A DNA stretch of 64,000 nucleotides from Rhabdothermincola salaria (GTDB lineage: Bacteria > Actinomycetota > Acidimicrobiia > Acidimicrobiales > Acidimicrobilacustridaceae), in assembly GCF_021246445.1 (NCBI RefSeq), contig NZ_JAJQXW010000003.1, positions 1-64,000 on the forward strand, read 5' to 3'. Below, in pieces: positions 55,687-63,330 of the stretch; position 1 is the first letter of the stretch, and every line of letters begins with the position of its first letter. Made by a program: the position numbers and the translations under genes. The notes beneath the pieces were generated by a model, which saw nothing but the letters and a program-made list of their open reading frames with translations, was not told the DNA's origin and made no database searches.

Positions 55687-56559
55687 TCAGGGGAGGTCCG
55701 GAGCGGCCACGGTGGAGGTCGGACCGTCGGTGGAGTACACGACATCGCGCCAGTCGGCGTCGGACGTGCGGACCGAGGTGACGCGGACCTCGACGGTCTC
55801 GACGTTGTGCTTGGTCGTGCCCTTGGCCTGCACATCGTTGTCCCACGCCTCGAAGGTGGCGGATCCTCGGGCGGCCACGTAGAAGTTCTTGACCACCTTG
55901 GTGGTCCGCTTCCCCTCCGCGGTGATCCTCACCACCTCGAGCGTGAGGTACTGGTGGCGATCCGACTCGTTCGCGAACGAGGTGGCAGCCACCCACTGGC
56001 CCTTCTTGCTGTGGGAGTCCCACCAGTACAGCCGGGCGTCGGTGCCGGTCGAGGCGAGCGTGCCGCCGTTCGGCAGGGCGACCTGTTCGACCTCGTCGTC
56101 CTTGCCGTCGTCGTCGTCCCTGCCGTCGTCGTCCCTGCCGTCGTCGTCCCTGCCGTCGTCGCCGTCCTCACCGTCGCGGCCGTCCTCACCGTCGCGGCCG
56201 TCCTCACCGTCGCGGCCGTCCTCACCGTCGCGGCCGTCCTCACCGTCGCGGCCGTCCTCACCGTCGTCATCGTCGGCCGGGCCCGGGTCCGTGGTGGGCG
56301 GTGCGGTGGTGTCGGTGCTCGCGCCGCCACCGTTGCCACCACCTGCGCTCGTGTCGCCGGGGCCCGCGTCGGTGCCCTCGGTGGTCGTCGACCCGATGCC
56401 GTCGGCGGCGGCTTCGAGGTTCTCGTTCGATCCGTCGGCCAGGAACGTGAGGGAACCCGCGACGACCACCGCGACCACCGCCACCAAGAGCGCGTACTCG
56501 ACGAGCGAAGCTCCCGAATCGCCTCTCATGCGTCGAGTGGTGTTGCGTGCGGTCGCCAC
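55687..56559 (-). CDS. Flp-type pilin-like protein with collagen-like Gly-X-Y repeat and C-terminal domain
   Basis: 290 residues from GTG 56559 (GGAGGAACCC upstream). The N-terminus RRMRGDSG|ASLVEYALL is a class III (Flp) prepilin signal: a basic leader, cleavage after Gly16, and Glu at +5 followed by Tyr and a hydrophobic helix (about 17-42). A Thr/Gly-rich stretch follows, then at about 97-160 thirteen or so Gly-X-Y triplets built from GED-GRD, passing into GRDDD repeats. The last roughly 120 residues form a beta-rich domain (ARLYWWDSHSKKGQWVAATSF) I do not recognise. Normal Flp pilins are only about 50-80 residues. No tad assembly genes are in the window. Confidence 0.8.
   Translation of the reverse strand: MATARNTTRRMRGDSGASLVEYALLVAVVAVVVAGSLTFLADGSNENLEAAADGIGSTTTEGTDAGPGDTSAGGGNGGGASTDTTAPPTTDPGPADDDDGEDGRDGEDGRDGEDGRDGEDGRDGEDGRDGEDGDDGRDDDGRDDDGRDDDDGKDDEVEQVALPNGGTLASTGTDARLYWWDSHSKKGQWVAATSFANESDRHQYLTLEVVRITAEGKRTTKVVKNFYVAARGSATFEAWDNDVQAKGTTKHNVETVEVRVTSVRTSDADWRDVVYSTDGPTSTVAAPDLP
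56160..56268. repeat. 18-bp tandem repeat encoding GRDGED
   Basis: Five near-identical copies of an 18-bp unit (plus strand GTCGCGGCCGTCCTCACC, starting near 56173, 56191, 56209, 56227 and 56245) lie within the pilin-like gene and encode the GRD-GED triplets. Flanking GTCGTCGTC-type triplets encode the Asp runs. Identity of the units at DNA level implies recent expansion. Confidence 0.9.
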
Positions 56560-56756
56560 GGGTTCCTCCAGCTGTCCAGGTGTCCAGGTCCTGAACCCAC
56601 GATGCGCCCGCGGGGCGATCGATCGCATGAGCCGAACGGACGCATCGACTGGGCCGGGCGAACCATTGCGAGGCAAACGGTATGGCCCCTGTCACACCGT
56701 CGCCCCGCAGATGGCCCGAACGACCCACCAATGGTGTGCCGACTCACAACTGTCCA

Positions 56757-56780
56757 GGTTGCCCAGTTTTCTCGGCAACC
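56757..56780. promoter_or_regulatory. Inverted repeat between the VOC gene and the pilin-like gene
   Basis: GGTTGCC and GGCAACC flank a 10-nt AT-richer loop (CAGTTTTCTC). It lies after the VOC stop in the 272-nt gap upstream of the pilin-like gene, so it may be the VOC terminator or part of the pilin promoter region. Confidence 0.35.
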
Positions 56781-56831
56781 ATTCGGCGAGCCTTTAGCGC
56801 GACGGGCGCGGAGTGCCGGGCGACCGAGCCC

Positions 56832-57347
56832 TCAGGGCGTGGGGATGGAGACGCCCACGCCGCCGCGCGTCTCGAGCCCGTAGCGGTCGATCTCGGCGTC
56901 GAGGTCGAGCGGGAGCGTCTGCAGGCCGCGAGCCCGCACCTCGTCGGTGATCAGGTCGGCGGGCAGCAGCCAGCTCACCTCGAACTCGATGCCGTCGGGG
57001 TCGCGGGCATAGAGGGCCTTGGTGGTCACGTGGTCCGACGCGCCGGCCAGTGCGCCCCGCTCGGCCAACAGGTCGCGCAGGCGGGCCAGCTCCGCGAGCG
57101 TGTCGACCTCCCACGCCAGGTGGTAGAGGCCCACGGTCGAGCGACCGGCGGTGGAGGGTCCGGCCGCTGCCCCCATCTGGAACAGGCCGAGGTCGTGGTC
57201 GTTGGTGGAGGCCGGGGCTTGCAGGAAGGCGGCCTGCCCCGCCATGGCCACCTTGGTGCGGAAGCCCAACACCTCCTCGTAGAAGGCGCGACTCACCTCG
57301 ACGTCGCGGACGTAGAGCACGGCGTGGTTCAAACGGGTCACCGGCAC
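56832..57347 (-). CDS. VOC-family (glyoxalase/dioxygenase fold) protein
   Basis: 171 residues from GTG 57347 with GAGGAGG upstream. Vicinal oxygen chelate features: LNHAVLYVRDVEVSRAFYEEVLGF with the first metal His, GLYHLAWEVDT with the second His, and DPDGIEFEVSW with the terminal Glu, so a metal site is plausible. The family includes glyoxalase I, extradiol dioxygenases and fosfomycin-type transferases; this member most resembles the dioxygenase-like small VOC proteins. Substrate unknown. Confidence 0.88.
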   Translation of the reverse strand: MPVTRLNHAVLYVRDVEVSRAFYEEVLGFRTKVAMAGQAAFLQAPASTNDHDLGLFQMGAAAGPSTAGRSTVGLYHLAWEVDTLAELARLRDLLAERGALAGASDHVTTKALYARDPDGIEFEVSWLLPADLITDEVRARGLQTLPLDLDAEIDRYGLETRGGVGVSIPTP

Positions 57348-57545
57348 GGAAGCCTCCTCGGCCTGCACGCATCTTCTTGCGCGCACAACAACCCTACCGT
57401 CGGGGACCGGATCCCCACCTGGCGTCCGCTCACTCGGCCCGCAGCGCCATCCACGCTTCGACGCCGTCGACGAGGTCCGCAGCCCGGTCAGGTCAGGAGG
57501 TGGGTGCTCTTGGTCAAGGTCCCCCCTCGAGAGTGGTGCGCCGGA

Positions 57546-58007
57546 TCAGCCGGTGCCTGACGGGAGTTCGATGACGGCGAAGGTCCCGGCCGCGGTGGCG
57601 ACCAGACGATCGGCGTCGTCGTGCACGCGGCCCTCGAGGTGGACGATGGCCTTGCCCCGCTTGACCACCGAGACGGCGGCGCGCAACGTCCCACCCGAGG
57701 CCGGCCGGATGAACCGCAGCTGCACCTCGGCCGACGCGCAGAAGCGGCCCGCCTCGAGCACCGACATGGCGGCGCGACCCATGGCCGTGTCGACCATGGC
57801 GAACAGCACGGCACCGTGGACCACGCCGTTGGGGTTGAGGTGCTCGGGCCCCACGGTGACCGTGGCCCACGCCTCGCCGGGCGCGTCGCCGCCGACGTCC
57901 ATCCCCAGGTGGTCCCGCAACGGGAACCTGCCGTACTCCTCCCCCTCGGCCACTCGCGCATGCTGCCACGTCGCGACCGGGACCGCAGGGGCCAGGTGCG
58001 CTGTCAC
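57546..58007 (-). CDS. PaaI/YbgC-type hotdog thioesterase
   Basis: 153 residues. The hotdog-fold signature is NGVVHGAVLFAMVDTAMG, followed by EVQLRFIRPASGGTLRAAVSVVKRG, typical of PaaI-like thioesterases acting on aryl- or acyl-CoA. GTG 58007 overlaps the dinB stop by 4 bp (GTGA), so its translation is coupled to the SOS-regulated polymerase gene, an odd functional pairing. Confidence 0.9.
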   Translation of the reverse strand: MTAHLAPAVPVATWQHARVAEGEEYGRFPLRDHLGMDVGGDAPGEAWATVTVGPEHLNPNGVVHGAVLFAMVDTAMGRAAMSVLEAGRFCASAEVQLRFIRPASGGTLRAAVSVVKRGKAIVHLEGRVHDDADRLVATAAGTFAVIELPSGTG

Positions 58008-59383
58008 GGGGGACCACGACGAGCCGGGCGACCGTCACGAGCCGGAGCCGGTGCGTCCCCGTCGGACTCGGCCAGCTCCCGGAAGGCGTCGGGGACCCCT
58101 CTATCAGCTCGGAGGGCGACGCGGGCGTAGCCCACGACATCACGACCGAAGCGGTCCCGCAGCTCGTCCACCGCCCTCTCGACAGCCGCCCGACCCGCAG
58201 CGCCGTGGGAGCCGGCCGACCGCGGCCCCGCGGCGGCGCCGACCGACCGGGCCTCGCCCCGACCCGAGTCGAGCGGGAGCTCCAGCTGCACCGGCAGGTC
58301 CGGACCGAGGTTGGCCACCGACAGGCCCAGCAGCGTGATCTCCGGACGGCCAGGATCGTCGGGGTCGGCGGGTCGAGGTTGCCGGTCCTCCGGGCGCACC
58401 GGCTGGCCCGACACTGCCGCTCGGGCCAGGGCGAGGGCCGCCTCGGTCAGGGTGCGGGTGCCGGCCACTCCTGACGGGAGGGTCGTGGAGCGGGTCACCG
58501 ACGACATGTCGGTGAAGCGCACCCGCACGGTGATCGTGCGTCCGGCCAGCCCCTTGCGCCGCAGGCGTCCGCCGACGCGGTCGGCGAGGAATCCCAGCAC
58601 TTCCGACAACGTCTCGTCGGTGGCCCGGCGGCGGCCGAGCGCCGACTGCGCCCCGACCGACCGGGCCCGTCGTCCCCCTTCGACGGGGCGAGGGTCTCGG
58701 TTGGCGGCGAGGTCGGCCAGCTTGGAGCCGACGGCCTCACCGAGGTGGCGGCGCACGGTGTCGGGGGCGGCGTCGGCGAGCTGCCCGATGGTGCGGATGC
58801 CCCGGGCGGCCAGCCGCTCCCTCGTGACCGGGCCCACCCCCCAGAGCAGCTCCACGGGGAGCGGGGCGAGGAAGGACCGCTCCTCTCCCGGAGCCACCAC
58901 CACCAGGCCGTCGGGCTTGGCCACCTGCGACGCCACCTTGGCCAGGTGCTTGGTGGTGGCCACGCCGACCGAGATGGGCAGACCGAGCTCGTCGCGCACC
59001 CGGCGTCGCAGGTCGGTGGCGATGGCAGCGGGATCGCCGAAGAGGTGGACGGCGCCGGCCACGTCGAGGAAGGCCTCGTCGATGGAGATGCGCTCGACCA
59101 GCGGGGTGATGTCGCGGCAGACGTCGATGACGGCATCGCCGAGGCGCTGGTACTCGGCGAAGTGCCCGCCCACGACGACCAGGTCGGGGCAGAGCTGGCG
59201 AGCCCGCCAGCCGGCCATGCCCCCGGTCACCCCGTGGGCCTTGGCCTCGTAGGAGGCGGCGAGCACCACGCCACCTCCCACCGCCACCGGCCGACCCCGC
59301 AGGTCGGGATCGAGGAGCTGCTCGACCGAGGCGTAGAAGGCGTCGAGGTCGGCGTGCAGGATCGTCGCCGCATCGCCCGCCAT
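58004..59383 (-). CDS. dinB: DNA polymerase IV (Y family)
   Basis: 459 residues. Palm motifs with catalytic acids are intact: ILHADLDAFYASVEQ and RISIDEAFLDV. The little-finger region is followed by QLELPLD (about 366-372), a beta-clamp-binding motif (QLxLP type), and by a C-terminal extension of about 90 residues rich in Ala/Arg/Gly. Function: error-prone translesion synthesis. An SOS box covers the promoter (59397-59410), and TAACAT 6 nt upstream of the ATG indicates a leaderless mRNA. The downstream thioesterase overlaps by 4 bp. Confidence 0.95.
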   Translation of the reverse strand: MAGDAATILHADLDAFYASVEQLLDPDLRGRPVAVGGGVVLAASYEAKAHGVTGGMAGWRARQLCPDLVVVGGHFAEYQRLGDAVIDVCRDITPLVERISIDEAFLDVAGAVHLFGDPAAIATDLRRRVRDELGLPISVGVATTKHLAKVASQVAKPDGLVVVAPGEERSFLAPLPVELLWGVGPVTRERLAARGIRTIGQLADAAPDTVRRHLGEAVGSKLADLAANRDPRPVEGGRRARSVGAQSALGRRRATDETLSEVLGFLADRVGGRLRRKGLAGRTITVRVRFTDMSSVTRSTTLPSGVAGTRTLTEAALALARAAVSGQPVRPEDRQPRPADPDDPGRPEITLLGLSVANLGPDLPVQLELPLDSGRGEARSVGAAAGPRSAGSHGAAGRAAVERAVDELRDRFGRDVVGYARVALRADRGVPDAFRELAESDGDAPAPARDGRPARRGPP

Positions 59384-59389
59384 GCACCG

Positions 59390-59395
59390 ATGTTA
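59390..59395 (-). promoter_or_regulatory. -10 element, leaderless promoter of dinB
   Basis: TAACAT on the minus strand, 6 nt before ATG 59383; the SOS box begins 1 nt further upstream. Confidence 0.55.
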
Positions 59396-59396
59396 G

Positions 59397-59410
59397 CGAA
59401 CATCTGTTCT
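59397..59410. promoter_or_regulatory. LexA (SOS) box upstream of dinB
   Basis: CGAACATCTGTTCT matches the actinobacterial consensus CGAAC-N4-GTTCG at 9 of 10 defined positions. It lies between the probable -35 and -10 positions of dinB, where LexA would block RNA polymerase. Confidence 0.8.
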
Positions 59411-59561
59411 GCCCCTCTGCGGTGTCGCCGTCGTGCCGCTGTTCTGTGCAGCGCCGGGGCTCCGCGCCCCGATCGGGACCGGGCCGTCCGCCTCCGATCG
59501 GCGACATCGACCGATGGACCCGCGCTAGACCGGGGCCCACCGCCGATTTCAGGAGAGCCTC

Positions 59562-60677
59562 ATGCGAACCCCGTTGTGCGACATGTTCGGGATCGAGTAC
59601 CCCATCTTCGCCTTCAGCCACTGTCGCGACGTGGTGGCCGCCGTCAGCAAGGCCGGCGGCCTCGGTGTGCTCGGGGCCGTGGGCTTCAGTCCCGAGCAGC
59701 TCGAGACGGAGCTCGACTGGATCGACGACAACATCGACGGCAAGCCCTACGGGGTCGACACGGTCATGCCCCAGAAGTCCGTCGACGTCGAGGGCGAGAA
59801 CCGCGACGAGATGATGGCCCAGATCAAGTCGATGATCGATGCCAACCACTGGCGCTACGTCGACGAGCTGATGGAGCGCTTCGACCTGCCGCCGCTGCCG
59901 GAGGGCGAGGAGGCCGGCGGGGTGCTCGGCTGGACCGATGACGTCGCCCAGCAGCACGTCGACATCGCCCTCGCCCACCCCATCTGCCTCATCGCCAACG
60001 CGCTGGGCTCACCGCCCAAGGACGTGATCGACAAGGCCCACGAGCACGGCGTGAAGGTGGCGGCCCTGGCGGGCAAGGCCGTGCACGCCCAACGCCACAT
60101 CAACAACGGCGTCGACGTCATCGTGGCCCAGGGCTACGAGGCGGGCGGCCACACCGGCGAGATCTCCACCATGGTGCTGGTACCCGAGGTGGTCGACGCC
60201 GTGGCCCCCGCCCCGGTGCTGGCCGCGGGCGGCATCGGCACCGGGCGCCAGATCTCGGCGGCGCTCAGCCTGGGCGCCCAGGGCGTGTGGCTGGGCTCGC
60301 TGTGGCTCACCACCGCCGAGAGCAGCGCCGGCCCCGCCGTGCTGCAGGCCTACCTCGACGCCACCTCGGCCGACACCGTCCGGTCGCGCTGCTACACCGG
60401 CAAGCCGGCCCGCATGCTGCGCAACTCGTGGACCGACGCGTGGACCGACCCGGAGGGCCCCGGTCCCCTCGGCATGCCGCTGCAGAACATCCTCACCTCG
60501 GAGGCCAACGCCCGCATCGCCCGCTCCGGCCGCAAGGACCTGGCCTTCGCGCCGGTCGGTCAGATCGTGGGCACCATGAACGACGTACGCCCGGTGCGCG
60601 ACGTCATGTTCCGACTGGTGGAGGAGTACATCGAGACCGTCGAGCGCCTCGAAGAGGGCATGAAGGTCGACGGCTGA
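59562..60677 (+). CDS. Nitronate monooxygenase family (2-nitropropane dioxygenase-like) flavoprotein
   Basis: 371 residues from ATG 59562, AGGAGAG upstream. FMN-dependent TIM barrel: TPLCDMFGIEYPIFAFSHC, AVSKAGGLGVLGAVGFSPEQL, VIVAQGYEAGGHTGEI, VLAAGGIGTGRQISAALSLGAQGVWLGS. The GGHTG and GGIGTG motifs bind the flavin phosphate. Actinobacterial members oxidise nitronates or act as enoyl reductase-like enzymes; the substrate cannot be told. Confidence 0.92.
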   Translation: MRTPLCDMFGIEYPIFAFSHCRDVVAAVSKAGGLGVLGAVGFSPEQLETELDWIDDNIDGKPYGVDTVMPQKSVDVEGENRDEMMAQIKSMIDANHWRYVDELMERFDLPPLPEGEEAGGVLGWTDDVAQQHVDIALAHPICLIANALGSPPKDVIDKAHEHGVKVAALAGKAVHAQRHINNGVDVIVAQGYEAGGHTGEISTMVLVPEVVDAVAPAPVLAAGGIGTGRQISAALSLGAQGVWLGSLWLTTAESSAGPAVLQAYLDATSADTVRSRCYTGKPARMLRNSWTDAWTDPEGPGPLGMPLQNILTSEANARIARSGRKDLAFAPVGQIVGTMNDVRPVRDVMFRLVEEYIETVERLEEGMKVDG

Positions 60678-60689
60678 TCCCGTGCGCCC

Positions 60690-60721
60690 GCCCGTCGCCG
60701 TCTCCGCCGGCGGCGACGGGC
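60690..60721. terminator. Bidirectional hairpin between convergent genes
   Basis: GCCCGTCGCCG (60690-60700) pairs perfectly with CGGCGACGGGC (60711-60721) across a 10-nt loop, 13 nt after the nitronate monooxygenase stop. Confidence 0.6.
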
Positions 60722-60753
60722 ACGCCCTCCTCCGGTCGGGTCGGTCCGTCCGG

Positions 60754-60808
60754 GTCAGTCGTCAGTCGTCAGTCGTGTCGGTGAGTCAGCCGGTCAGCCG
60801 GTCAGCCG
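60754..60808. repeat. Short tandem repeats related to those at 44215-44440
   Basis: GTCAGTC-GTCAGTC-GTCAGTC then CAGCCGGTCAGCCGGTCAGC. The run CCGGTCAGCCGGTCAGCCG is shared exactly with 44410-44428. In both places the repeats end at the stop codon of a minus-strand gene. Confidence 0.7.
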
Positions 60809-61443
60809 CAGCCCAACTCGAAGCTGCCGGTGACGGGTTCGGCTCCCTCGACCGGGGCGCCCCAGGGCTCCATCGCGACGAACGTGGCGGTGCCCGAGGC
60901 CCGATCGCCGTCGCTCTCCCAGTCGACGATCTGGCTCGACCCGGCATCCAGCCCGGCCCGGGTCTGGCCCGCGAGCCAGCCGGTGTCGTCGTCGCTGTTC
61001 TCGATCTCGATCCGGGGCGGTGAATCCTCGAAGCGCCCGTCCTCGTAGGTCTCCCAGTCGGGGGGTGGGATCTCGAAGTCGATGGTGATGGCGCGGCCTT
61101 CGGTGTCGTAGCCGGTGCCGGCGATCATGCCGAACAGGGTCTGGCACACGCCCATGTACGTCGTCGATCCGACGGTCGAGTTCCCGCCGAGCTCGAACTC
61201 GTAGGTCGTGTTACCGATCGTGACCCGCGCGCCACCGTCACCGAAGTCGAGGCCGTCGATCACGTCCTGCATCTCGTCGTCGCCGCTCTCGCCATCGCCA
61301 TCGTCGGCGGACGAGCCATCGACGACGTCGGTGACATCGCCGGCCGCGCCAGCGCCCGATCCGTCGGCATCGTCGCCGTCACCGCCGCAACCTGCCGTGG
61401 CAGCCACCACCAGCACGATCACTGCCATCGCTGTGGCCCGCAT
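60802..61443 (-). CDS. Putative secreted lipoprotein of unknown function
   Basis: 213 residues from ATG 61443 with GGGGAGG upstream. Signal peptide MRATAMAVIVLVVAATAGC with lipobox TAGC (lipidated Cys19), then an acidic Gly/Asp/Ala linker (about 20-65) and a beta-rich domain (VTIGNTTYEFELGG, YMGVCQTLFG, ITIDFEIPPPDWETYED) with two Cys that may pair. I recognise no family. Possible regulatory repeats lie upstream at 61509-61549. Confidence 0.82.
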   Translation of the reverse strand: MRATAMAVIVLVVAATAGCGGDGDDADGSGAGAAGDVTDVVDGSSADDGDGESGDDEMQDVIDGLDFGDGGARVTIGNTTYEFELGGNSTVGSTTYMGVCQTLFGMIAGTGYDTEGRAITIDFEIPPPDWETYEDGRFEDSPPRIEIENSDDDTGWLAGQTRAGLDAGSSQIVDWESDGDRASGTATFVAMEPWGAPVEGAEPVTGSFELGCG

Positions 61444-61508
61444 CGCAACCTCCCCGGTCGTTGCCCAAGGCGACAACGTACGCAGGCCTCCGACCGTGGT
61501 ACCAGGGT

Positions 61509-61549
61509 CTACCCCCGGAATAGGTAGTGCCATCCCTCGAAATGGGTAG
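61509..61549. promoter_or_regulatory. Direct repeats at 22-bp spacing upstream of the lipoprotein gene
   Basis: CCCCCGGAATAGGTAG (61512-61527) and CCCTCGAAATGGGTAG (61534-61549) agree at 13 of 16 positions and start exactly 22 bp apart, so they face the same side of the helix. The first is also flanked by CTACC, making CTACC-N9-GGTAG. Position: 66-106 nt upstream of the start codon. Confidence 0.5.
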
Positions 61550-61711
61550 CAGCGGCGCACGCGTGAACCTGCCGAGCCAGCCAGCCGGGCGCCACGGGTT
61601 CGCGCCGGGGTGGCTCGTGGTCGAGAGGGGAACAGCTCGCTGGCCCAGCGGCCCCTCACGGCCTCGGCCGCCATCGAACCCTCTCCTCGCTGTCGCTCCC
61701 GACTGACCCGC

Positions 61712-63106
61712 TCAGGCGCCTCGGGGCGAACGGACCACGGGATCGGCGGCGGCGTGGCCGACGAGCGTCCGGAGGAGCTCCGGCACCGTACCGAGGGTGG
61801 GCCCGTGGCGGGGTCCCCGCCCGACGGCCTCCACCACGGCCCAGACGAGGTCCGGCGTGGCGACGAGTTCGAACGGCCCCGGCATGGCCCTCTCCCGCAG
61901 GCTGCGGGTGACGCGCTCCACCAGCTCGGGGTCCGTGCCCGGGTCGATCTCGAGGCTGTCGTGGGTTCCGCGCCCACGGACCCGCCCGACGGGGCCGGGC
62001 ACGGCCCGGTTCATCCACGCGGCCGTCATGGCGTGACCGAGGAAGGACCGGCGATGATCGATCCACGTCGTGTCGGCCGTGTGCTCGACCCGGGCGTCGC
62101 CGGCCGAACGCCGGTGCATCCCCCACTGTGCGGCCGGGAAGCGGGGCTCGCGGAACGCCCGCTCGGGATGCCCCCATCTGCGGGCCGCGTCACGGGTGCG
62201 TTCGAGCCCCGGTGAGACGGCCAGCGCCGGCGCCGCACCGGAGACGGCCCCTGCGGCGGCGACCACCTCGGCATCGCGGTGGCCGGAGGGGTCGTCGTGG
62301 CCCATCACGACCACGAGACCGTCCCGTAGCTCGAGTTCCTCGACGGACTTCCCCGACTCACCCATCATCGCCACGAGCCGGCGCACCACGAGGTCCTCGT
62401 CGTCGAAGAAGGGCCGGAGGCGGCCGAGGGAGTACCGACGCCGCACCTCCGGATCGAACGACGAGGGAACGGTGACGACGAGGTGTCGGCTGCCATCGGC
62501 GGACAGCTCGCCACGGAAGTGCACAACCAACGCGGCGGCTCCCTCGGTGAGCGACAGCCCAGCCGGTGCCGGACGCCAGTGCGCCTCCGTCCCCCAGCGA
62601 CGCGGGAGCACGAACGGCGTGGGGGGAGGGACGGTGGACGGCGCGGCCGGGTCCAGACGGAGGGCGTCGAGCTGTTCCGCGATGGCACAGGCCACCTCCG
62701 CCGGGCGGTCGTCGTCGTCACCGGCGGCGATGACGACGACCGAACCCTCGAGGAGGGCCACGACCTGGGTCTCCCGCCCGACCAGACCGTCGGTCGCGTC
62801 GGCCAGCGCCTCGGCCCAGGCGTCGCGCGGCAACGGGAGCACCTCGGGGTCGAGCCGGTAGGGCAGCACGCGCGGGACACCCTCGGTTCGCAGGGGCACG
62901 ATGGCACCGCGCCCGATGTAGACGACCTCGCGCACCTCACGCTGCGGCTCGTCCTCGCCGACGACGCCGAAGCGTCCGACCAACCGGGGGTGCTCGTCCC
63001 AGTCCACGTCGTGCAGGTGCACGTAGTCGACCGACAAGAGCCTCTCGACGGTGCCGTACAACACCGTGAGACGCCTGGCCACAACTCCTGCGCCCTCCTC
63101 GACCAT
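61712..63106 (-). CDS. Hypothetical protein, no family recognised
   Basis: 464 residues, soluble, with no signal peptide or membrane helix. Codon use and the clear -10 (TATCGT, 6 nt before ATG 63106) support it as a real gene. The N-terminal half is beta-rich (RRLTVLYGTVERLLSVDYVHLHDV, GRGAIVPLRTEGV, VVALLEGSVVVIAAGDDDD), and the sequence has a modular look with another VVVHFRGELSADGSRHLVVTVPSSFDP segment. The C-terminal quarter is rich in Arg and His. The N-terminal part might be a regulatory or ligand-binding domain, but no specific function can be supported. Confidence 0.75.
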   Translation of the reverse strand: MVEEGAGVVARRLTVLYGTVERLLSVDYVHLHDVDWDEHPRLVGRFGVVGEDEPQREVREVVYIGRGAIVPLRTEGVPRVLPYRLDPEVLPLPRDAWAEALADATDGLVGRETQVVALLEGSVVVIAAGDDDDRPAEVACAIAEQLDALRLDPAAPSTVPPPTPFVLPRRWGTEAHWRPAPAGLSLTEGAAALVVHFRGELSADGSRHLVVTVPSSFDPEVRRRYSLGRLRPFFDDEDLVVRRLVAMMGESGKSVEELELRDGLVVVMGHDDPSGHRDAEVVAAAGAVSGAAPALAVSPGLERTRDAARRWGHPERAFREPRFPAAQWGMHRRSAGDARVEHTADTTWIDHRRSFLGHAMTAAWMNRAVPGPVGRVRGRGTHDSLEIDPGTDPELVERVTRSLRERAMPGPFELVATPDLVWAVVEAVGRGPRHGPTLGTVPELLRTLVGHAAADPVVRSPRGA

Positions 63107-63112
63107 CTCCGC

Positions 63113-63118
63113 ACGATA
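63113..63118 (-). promoter_or_regulatory. -10 element, leaderless promoter of the hypothetical gene
   Basis: TATCGT on the minus strand with 6 nt to ATG 63106. Confidence 0.45.
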
Positions 63119-63131
63119 CGGCGCCTGCCGA

Positions 63132-63257
63132 ATCGCGGGTCGGCTGGCCGATCGGAGCAGCCTCGCCGAGCTGTACCAGTGCTACTCCAGCCCCGACGAG
63201 GTCGTGCGGCTTCGGGCCTCCAGCGCGATGAAGCGGGTCACGATCGCCCACGCGCCC
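63132..63257 (+). pseudogene. Remnant of a HEAT-repeat-like gene
   Basis: A short plus-strand stretch translates to IAGRLADRSSLAELYQCY, SSPDEVVRLRASSAMKRV and TIAHAP, which reads like a fragment of HEAT-type repeat proteins (the DDEVVRLRASSAMKRV-type helix pair). It has no start codon with a ribosome site, overlaps the promoter of the gene on the other strand, and loses similarity on both sides. I infer a decayed gene; the call rests on recognition of about 40 residues only. Confidence 0.4.
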
Positions 63258-63280
63258 TTGACCGGACGGCTTCGACCGAT

Positions 63281-63318
63281 CGAGAGGTCACCGGGGCCGA
63301 GAACCCGGTGACCTCTCG
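63281..63318. terminator. Long perfect hairpin downstream of nrdJ
   Basis: CGAGAGGTCACCGGG (63281-63295) pairs with CCCGGTGACCTCTCG (63304-63318): a perfect 15-bp stem with an 8-nt loop, 12 nt beyond the nrdJ stop. No U-tract, which is common in high-GC actinobacteria. Confidence 0.75.
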
Positions 63319-63330
63319 TGGTCGTTCACA

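Noticed and set aside
56560-56700. Possible c-di-GMP riboswitch upstream of the pilin-like gene
   Set aside because: The region has some stem-forming potential but I could not fit it to the conserved GEMM core, and the gene has a good Shine-Dalgarno, so no call is made. A covariance-model search would decide.
57421-57485. Short minus-strand frame reading DRAADLVDGVEAWMALRAE, perhaps a gene remnant
   Set aside because: Only about 20 codons, with a stop two codons upstream. Too short to separate from chance.
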